Assembly: GCF_000337595.1 (NCBI RefSeq)
Contig: NZ_AOIL01000020.1
Span: forward strand, 1 to 54,230
Direction: 5' to 3'
DNA: 54,230 bases
Origin: Natrialba taiwanensis DSM 12281
Lineage (GTDB): Archaea; Halobacteriota; Halobacteria; Halobacteriales; Natrialbaceae
The notes under the pieces were generated by a model. That model was not told the origin of the DNA, made no database searches, and saw only the letters and a program-made list of their open reading frames with translations. The position numbers and the translations under genes were made by a program. This document shows, in pieces, positions 50,003 to 54,230 of the stretch (position 1 is its first letter; each line of letters begins with the position of its first letter).

Positions 50003-50134
50003 ATGCTTCTCAGCGAACCTGGTGAATACAGTGGTTGTTCTCCTGGCCGCGGGCGATTTGATGATCACCTCACTGTCGTCGGGGACGAGGAACTCACTAC
50101 GGACCTGGAAGCGGGTCTCAGACAGATTGAGTAG
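50003..50134 (+). CDS. Possible 43-residue ORF
   Basis: ATG 50003 opens a 43-residue acidic frame (MLLSEPGEYSGCSPGRGRFD...). The strong A/T box TTTATTTAAT at 49981-49990 lies about 18 bases upstream, which supports transcription here. No motif. It may be a small gene or a remnant. Confidence 0.35.
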   Translation: MLLSEPGEYSGCSPGRGRFDDHLTVVGDEELTTDLEAGLRQIE

Positions 50135-50165
50135 AGCGCCAGTTCAAGAGTAGTACGTGCCTGTC

Positions 50166-50176
50166 ACCTTTACATA
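50166..50176 (+). promoter_or_regulatory. TATA box of HEPN-protein gene
   Basis: CTTTACATAAT is centred about 27 bases upstream of ATG 50198, consistent with a leaderless transcript. Confidence 0.6.
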
Positions 50177-50197
50177 ATCTAAGACCTGGTATTCCGT

Positions 50198-52540
50198 ATG
50201 GTCCGGTTACTCGATGCGTTCGACAGGGCACGGGCAGATCCCGGAGAGGATTTCCACTTTGCTCTGCAGTTAGACCGACTTTTCCAATCAGTGGAAGGCG
50301 AGGAAGAGCTCGGCGACGAGACCCGGCTCCACCTCGACGAGATGGACGGCGAATACCTGCTACCCGAACTCGTGGACAATCTTGAGGGCTGGTACATTGA
50401 CCACACATTCCGATCAGCCCGTGACGCACTCGACCAGTTCGAGGACGCCATTGCCGACGCAGAGGACCGCGAATGGGTGAACATCGCTTCCCAATACCAA
50501 TATCGTCGGATCCGTCTCAAAGCAGGATTACAGGGCCATGACGTTACAAACGAACTTGAAGAAGTACTCGAGTTCCTAGAAAACTGCCACACAGACGACT
50601 CCCCCAGCTTCACGACCTCAATAATCGAGGCCGCAATCGACAACATCGACGACATACCGGATCCCCACAGAGACCGGTGGATAGACCTCATTAAGAAGAA
50701 CGCAGACGCTTACCGTACAGATAACCGCTTCAACCAGCTCAGAGAATACCTTCGGCTGTTGCACGAGTTCAAACGAGCATGCGACCGTGACACATCGGAC
50801 GTGGAAACCGCACTCGTCGACTCTTACCGAAGAGAAGCCGAACTCGTTGAGCGGGAGAGCCTGTTGCAGAAGGCTGACATCCTCCAGAGTGGGGTTGCCG
50901 AGTGTGCCGAATATCTAAGCGACGAACAGAAGCGCGACTGGAAACAGGAAGCCCTCCAAGCCCGCCGGACCGGGACCGAAACCGAACTACACGAACTCAA
51001 CCCGGACGATCTGGACGTGGACGGGGTTGAGGGCGAAAGCCTCCAGCAGGCTGTCGCCGAAGAAATGGAGCACAACACCCAGGTCTACGTCGACTGGTTC
51101 AAGCATGTGAAGCAAGCCTCCGGATCCGGCTCGTACGCACTCTACTGCCTGGCACTCTCCAGTAGCCTCATCCCCGACCCGAATAAGATTCGCTTGTCAA
51201 CGGAGGAGTTCGTCATCTCCCAGCTCGTCAGCCGCCGGATCATCTCCCCGGAAGCACATACACTCTCCGTCGACCCCTCGGACACTGAGTCGATCCCGAA
51301 CAATTACAGCCACTATGCAGCAGGGAAGATGTCATCGCTGGGAAACGCACTATACCGTCTGATCAAGGAAGGCCACCTCACCTTATCCCACATCTTCCAC
51401 ATATTCACGATTGGAGACACGCTTTCCCCCGATACAGAAGCTTTCCTCACTGACGCACTGCTTGAACTCCACGAAGACAACCACCGCCCAGCGCTGTTCC
51501 TCTTCGTCCCACATCTCGAAGCAACAATCGTCGACACCCTCCAATCTGTCGGACGACCAGCATACACAATCATCGACGATGGAACTCAGCAACAGCTCCT
51601 TGGCGGACTGTTCATCGACGGACGGGACCTGTTTGGACGCCACTACGCCATCTACCTCCGGTACCGATATACGAGCCGGGAAGGAATGAACCTCCGAAAC
51701 CGGCTTTCCCACGGCCAGCTTCGGTACTGGAATGCAAACTATCTGAACGCGGTCCTAACCCTGTTCGACACTCTGAAATGCCTCATCACACTCAATAGCG
51801 CCGACTATCTGAACTACTTCGGTATTCCTCAGCAGACCCTCTCCCCGTCCACACAGTACGACCAGGAAACCGACCTATCCCTGTTCACAGACCTGAACAA
51901 GCAGATCATCGGCTACGGCACCTCAACCGACGGTCACACCCTAGTCGTGATTCGCGAAAACGGCCACGAGGACCACACCGAACTCTTCGTCGACCGTGGT
52001 CGCGTCCACCGTTATCTCATCGACGGGACCGGACTGACACGGGACGAAATCGAAAACGAAATCGACCAACTCCGCGACGACTACCCTAACATCCCAGACA
52101 GCATCAACTACACCTGGCTCGACCAGAATGACCTGATCCTCCATACCATCACAGACGTAATCGACGACCAGACCGCCGCTCCTGCCGATGCACCCACCCA
52201 GGACACTATCATCGAACACGCGAAAGTCCGCGGCATAGACGAAAGCACGACCCGGACCGCGCTACGGCGGCTTGAGGAAAGGGACGACATCACGACAGGA
52301 GAGATCGACGGAGAAACGGTCGTCCCCGCCGACGAGTGTCTGAACATTTTTGAACAGGCCACCAGCGTCACCGGCATCGGCGAAACGCTTGCGTGGCGCG
52401 TCGCTAACCACTTCGACAGCGAACAGGCGTTCTTGGACGCAGACCAAGACGCATTCCAAGCGGTTCCCGGTATCGGCCCCGACCGGGCAGACCGACTAGC
52501 GACCGACCGTACATCACCCTCCACCGTGTCAGAAGAGTGA
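50198..52540 (+). CDS. HEPN-type RNase protein (DUF4209-like) with C-terminal HhH, putative abortive infection
   Basis: 780 residues from ATG 50198. Residues 20-300 are helical and acidic. Residues 430-540 contain an HEPN-like core: YTSREGMNLRNRLSHGQLRY has the R-x4-H motif (RNRLSH near 500) of HEPN RNases, followed by NANYLNAVLTLFDTL. The arrangement resembles DUF4209 proteins found in bacterial defence loci. Residues 645-710 look like a winged helix (TRTALRRLEERDDI), and the last 60 residues hold helix-hairpin-helix motifs (VTGIGETLAWRVANHF and VPGIGPDRADRLA), normally DNA-binding. A DNA-sensing, RNA-cutting abortive-infection protein is a reasonable model; nothing proves it. Single gene with its own promoter. 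Confidence 0.7.
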   Translation: MVRLLDAFDRARADPGEDFHFALQLDRLFQSVEGEEELGDETRLHLDEMDGEYLLPELVDNLEGWYIDHTFRSARDALDQFEDAIADAEDREWVNIASQYQYRRIRLKAGLQGHDVTNELEEVLEFLENCHTDDSPSFTTSIIEAAIDNIDDIPDPHRDRWIDLIKKNADAYRTDNRFNQLREYLRLLHEFKRACDRDTSDVETALVDSYRREAELVERESLLQKADILQSGVAECAEYLSDEQKRDWKQEALQARRTGTETELHELNPDDLDVDGVEGESLQQAVAEEMEHNTQVYVDWFKHVKQASGSGSYALYCLALSSSLIPDPNKIRLSTEEFVISQLVSRRIISPEAHTLSVDPSDTESIPNNYSHYAAGKMSSLGNALYRLIKEGHLTLSHIFHIFTIGDTLSPDTEAFLTDALLELHEDNHRPALFLFVPHLEATIVDTLQSVGRPAYTIIDDGTQQQLLGGLFIDGRDLFGRHYAIYLRYRYTSREGMNLRNRLSHGQLRYWNANYLNAVLTLFDTLKCLITLNSADYLNYFGIPQQTLSPSTQYDQETDLSLFTDLNKQIIGYGTSTDGHTLVVIRENGHEDHTELFVDRGRVHRYLIDGTGLTRDEIENEIDQLRDDYPNIPDSINYTWLDQNDLILHTITDVIDDQTAAPADAPTQDTIIEHAKVRGIDESTTRTALRRLEERDDITTGEIDGETVVPADECLNIFEQATSVTGIGETLAWRVANHFDSEQAFLDADQDAFQAVPGIGPDRADRLATDRTSPSTVSEE

Positions 52541-52658
52541 CCGCGGTCCAGCCATAGAAATCGGAGCGGTGGACTACGAACCCGGCCGCCCCGTCATCCG
52601 CGAATGCCGACAAGCAGGTTTGCTCCGGCTCGAAGTACCCGGCCGAAGTCGACGAACT

Positions 52659-52678
52659 ACTAGCTCAACCAAGCTAGT
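52659..52678. repeat. Palindromic hairpin behind HEPN gene
   Basis: ACTAGCT-CAACCA-AGCTAGT is a perfect 7-base inverted repeat between the two converging genes ending at 52540 and 52765. It may end transcription from both sides. The rest of 52541-52764 contains only an open frame without a convincing start. Confidence 0.5.
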
Positions 52679-52764
52679 CGTTAATTGGACACTCCCAAGG
52701 TTCGTGTTATGAAGAGTAGGAGCGCCCAATATAGGATTCTTCGGAACGAATGATTTGCAGATTG

Positions 52765-53106
52765 CTACTGAGAGTTGCGAATCCGCTGTCGAGCTCGAGA
52801 ATCCAATACCTGCTGTGCATAGACTGAATCCTCTCGGTCGCTTTCCGCGGCCCATTCAAACGCTTGACGGGAAATTTGTTTCATCAGTAGCTCGCCGTTT
52901 TCTATTTTCCAGCCAAACGGTTCTTTAGGGTCTAATCCCCGCTCTCGAAGTATTTCACCATCCACACGTAGAGCCATTACGAGGTCGTCCCCGTATTCAG
53001 CTGCTTGTTCCGGGCTCAGTACCAAGTTATCGAGGAATCCATCGCTGTTCGGCTTGGGCGTCATCCACTCGACGGTCCACTCATCACCGACCGGCTTGGA
53101 AGGCAT
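52765..53106 (-). CDS. Hypothetical 113-residue protein
   Basis: 113 residues from the ATG at 53106 (MPSKPVGDEWTVEWMTPKPN). A mixed alpha/beta N-terminal half (FLDNLVLSPEQAAEYGDDLV, ALRVDGEILRERGLDPKEPF) is followed by a helical end (QISRQAFEWAAESDREDSVY). The minus-strand TATA-like CATTTATCG (53130-53138) is centred about 28 bases upstream of the ATG, so it is probably leaderless. No family recognised; it is convergent with the HEPN gene and may be unrelated to it. Confidence 0.6.
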   Translation of the reverse strand: MPSKPVGDEWTVEWMTPKPNSDGFLDNLVLSPEQAAEYGDDLVMALRVDGEILRERGLDPKEPFGWKIENGELLMKQISRQAFEWAAESDREDSVYAQQVLDSRARQRIRNSQ

Positions 53107-53283
53107 ACCTGTAGAATAGTCGTTGTTCGATAAATGGACAGGGAAACACAGGTTCGTATTAGAATGAAAAGTTTGCGCTCAGAGCAGATCGATGTCAGAG
53201 GCGAGATATCATCAACATCCTCGGGAGGTTTTTGAATACCGTCGAACCTGGGCCGAGCGGTGACCAATTCGACACCTCGGCCC

Positions 53284-54230
53284 TCAGATTACGCCTCCGA
53301 GTGCGAGGATGCCAAGCAGTAGTACAACTGCAGTAACTACCCCACCAGTCATGAGGACCTTGTTCTCCATCGCCTTCTCGTGGATGGGCATGGCGGCGTA
53401 TTCCTCGCGAAATGCCTCGAGGTTCTCCTCGTCGTAGAAGTACTTCGTCTTCAGCGCGAACCGTTCCGTCACCGCACAGCCCGTACAGATCGGCTCGCCT
53501 TCCAGCCGCTCCGTTTTGATGTGGCTGGAGCAGGCGATGGCTCCGCAATTCGGACAGTAGGTGTACGTCTCGTCGACGCCGCTCGTGTCACAGTGGACGC
53601 ACCGATGGATGCTGTCCTCGGCTGTCACTCGTGACGGGCCTGCTGCGTAGTACTCGTATGGGTAGGTGTATTCCTTGATGTCGGTGGTCTGCCGAACTTC
53701 GGGGAGGTACACTGGTTCGATCAACTGGACGGAGATGTCCGAGCGGTTCGGCTCGCAGGTCTTGTTGTACGTGACGTTGTTGTCGCCGGTGTAGGTCACC
53801 GTCGTCGTGTGGTGCTGCTGGAGGCGCTCGACGGCCCATTCCTTGTACTCCGTTTGGGTTTGTCCGAACCTGCGCTCCTCGACATCGTCGAACACCTCTC
53901 CGAACTGCTCGGTGTCGAGGTCGACCGTCGCGTGGAGATTCTCGGTGACCAGCGTCCCGACGTCCTCATCGACGACCTGCGGCTGCCCGCGTTCGGCGTG
54001 GGCAACGAATCGCGTCCGGTCGTTGATCCGGTGGATGACGCCCACCGACGTCTCGAAGACAGCGTTCGTGTCCGCGGTAACCGCGACCACCGGGCGGAAC
54101 GTCACCGCTGAATGCGGTTCTGGCAGGTCGGCAGCCTCGATGTTCTCGATGTCGCGGAACGCCTCCATGACGGGCGCGTCGACGTCGGCGGCCGGATCGT
54201 ACGGGCGGAGCGTCTCGTCGCAGAGAATCT
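53284..54230 (-). CDS. Zinc-ribbon membrane protein (partial, 5' end outside window)
   Basis: The frame stays open to the right window edge (reads ILCDETLRPYDPAADVDAPV before the first internal Met at 54168), so the start lies outside. About 315 residues are visible. A beta-rich domain (PHSAVTFRPVVAVTADTNAV, VTYTGDNNVTYNKTCEPN) precedes a double zinc ribbon with C-x2-C pairs (CVHCDTSGVDETYTYCPNCG, CSSHIKTERL, GEPICTGCAV), and the last 25 residues are a membrane helix (VLMTGGVVTAVVLLLGILAL). Tail-anchored orientation would put the ribbons in the cytoplasm. Function unknown. Confidence 0.65.
   Translation of the reverse strand, partial: ILCDETLRPYDPAADVDAPVMEAFRDIENIEAADLPEPHSAVTFRPVVAVTADTNAVFETSVGVIHRINDRTRFVAHAERGQPQVVDEDVGTLVTENLHATVDLDTEQFGEVFDDVEERRFGQTQTEYKEWAVERLQQHHTTTVTYTGDNNVTYNKTCEPNRSDISVQLIEPVYLPEVRQTTDIKEYTYPYEYYAAGPSRVTAEDSIHRCVHCDTSGVDETYTYCPNCGAIACSSHIKTERLEGEPICTGCAVTERFALKTKYFYDEENLEAFREEYAAMPIHEKAMENKVLMTGGVVTAVVLLLGILALGGVI

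Noticed and set aside
52541-52730. Open + strand frame behind the HEPN gene (VDYEPGRPVIRECRQAGLLR)
   Set aside because: Only a GTG could start it, no promoter is visible and it runs through a palindromic hairpin. May be a remnant.
1-54230. CRISPR array, tRNA or rRNA genes
   Set aside because: No regularly spaced identical repeats, no cloverleaf with a T-loop GGTTCGA-type arm and no rRNA-like sequence were found by eye; a tRNAscan or CRISPR search would be decisive.

Overview
The window looks like accessory DNA of a halophilic archaeon (class Halobacteria), most likely a conjugative plasmid, megaplasmid or integrated conjugative element. The proteins are strongly acidic. There is a TFB-type transcription factor, a HalOD1-like domain, an HTH-10 regulator, Tat-type and archaeal lipoproteins, and many TATA boxes about 25 bases upstream of start codons, as expected for leaderless haloarchaeal transcripts. 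The genus cannot be read from the sequence, and no rRNA, tRNA or CRISPR array was seen.

Layout. 1-9.9 kb (+): a compact conjugation operon with a small membrane protein, a Tat lipoprotein, a VirB6-like channel protein, a VirB4 ATPase with a membrane N-terminus, an accessory protein and a VirD4-like coupling ATPase. 9.9-11.5 kb: iteron-like repeats and a primase/polymerase-like gene. 11.5-17.7 kb: a RHH/RelE toxin-antitoxin pair, two paralogous PadR-like regulators in opposite orientations, a cytidine deaminase, a winged-helix gene with a broken PIN partner, an ArdC-like antirestriction protein, a HalOD1-like protein and a decayed IS6-type element. 17.8-25.5 kb: runs of very small overlapping genes, several zinc-knuckle proteins, an intact winged-helix/PIN pair, an RPA-like OB-fold protein, an HNH endonuclease and two strikingly structured non-coding stretches (18895-19080 and 22738-23003).

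25.7-32.7 kb (-) is an A/T-richer defence island. It holds a 1347-residue HNH-STAND NTPase and a three-gene operon of membrane protein, Rad50/SMC-like ATPase and small winged-helix-like protein. 33-50 kb (+, with a few minus genes) holds a TFB paralogue, zinc-ribbon proteins, two TnpB-like RNA-guided nucleases, an HTH-10 regulator next to a Zn/Cd P-type ATPase, a full aconitase and a set of small conserved haloarchaeal genes. 50-54.2 kb holds a large protein with a HEPN-type RNase motif and HhH repeats, and a zinc-ribbon membrane protein cut by the window edge.

The most unusual signal is a promoter-like element present at least 11 times, always on the + strand. It consists of GTTTAT or GTTTTT, then 8-9 bases later a 28-32 bp inverted repeat whose arms differ between copies but stay complementary, with a G-rich loop. 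It lies 5-51 bases upstream of unrelated genes: ArdC-like antirestriction, TFB, HNH, TnpB and several zinc proteins. I read it as a shared control element of the + strand accessory genes. A speculative model is an archaeal counterpart of the single-stranded hairpin promoters (Frpo type) that switch on anti-defence genes in the leading region of bacterial conjugative plasmids.
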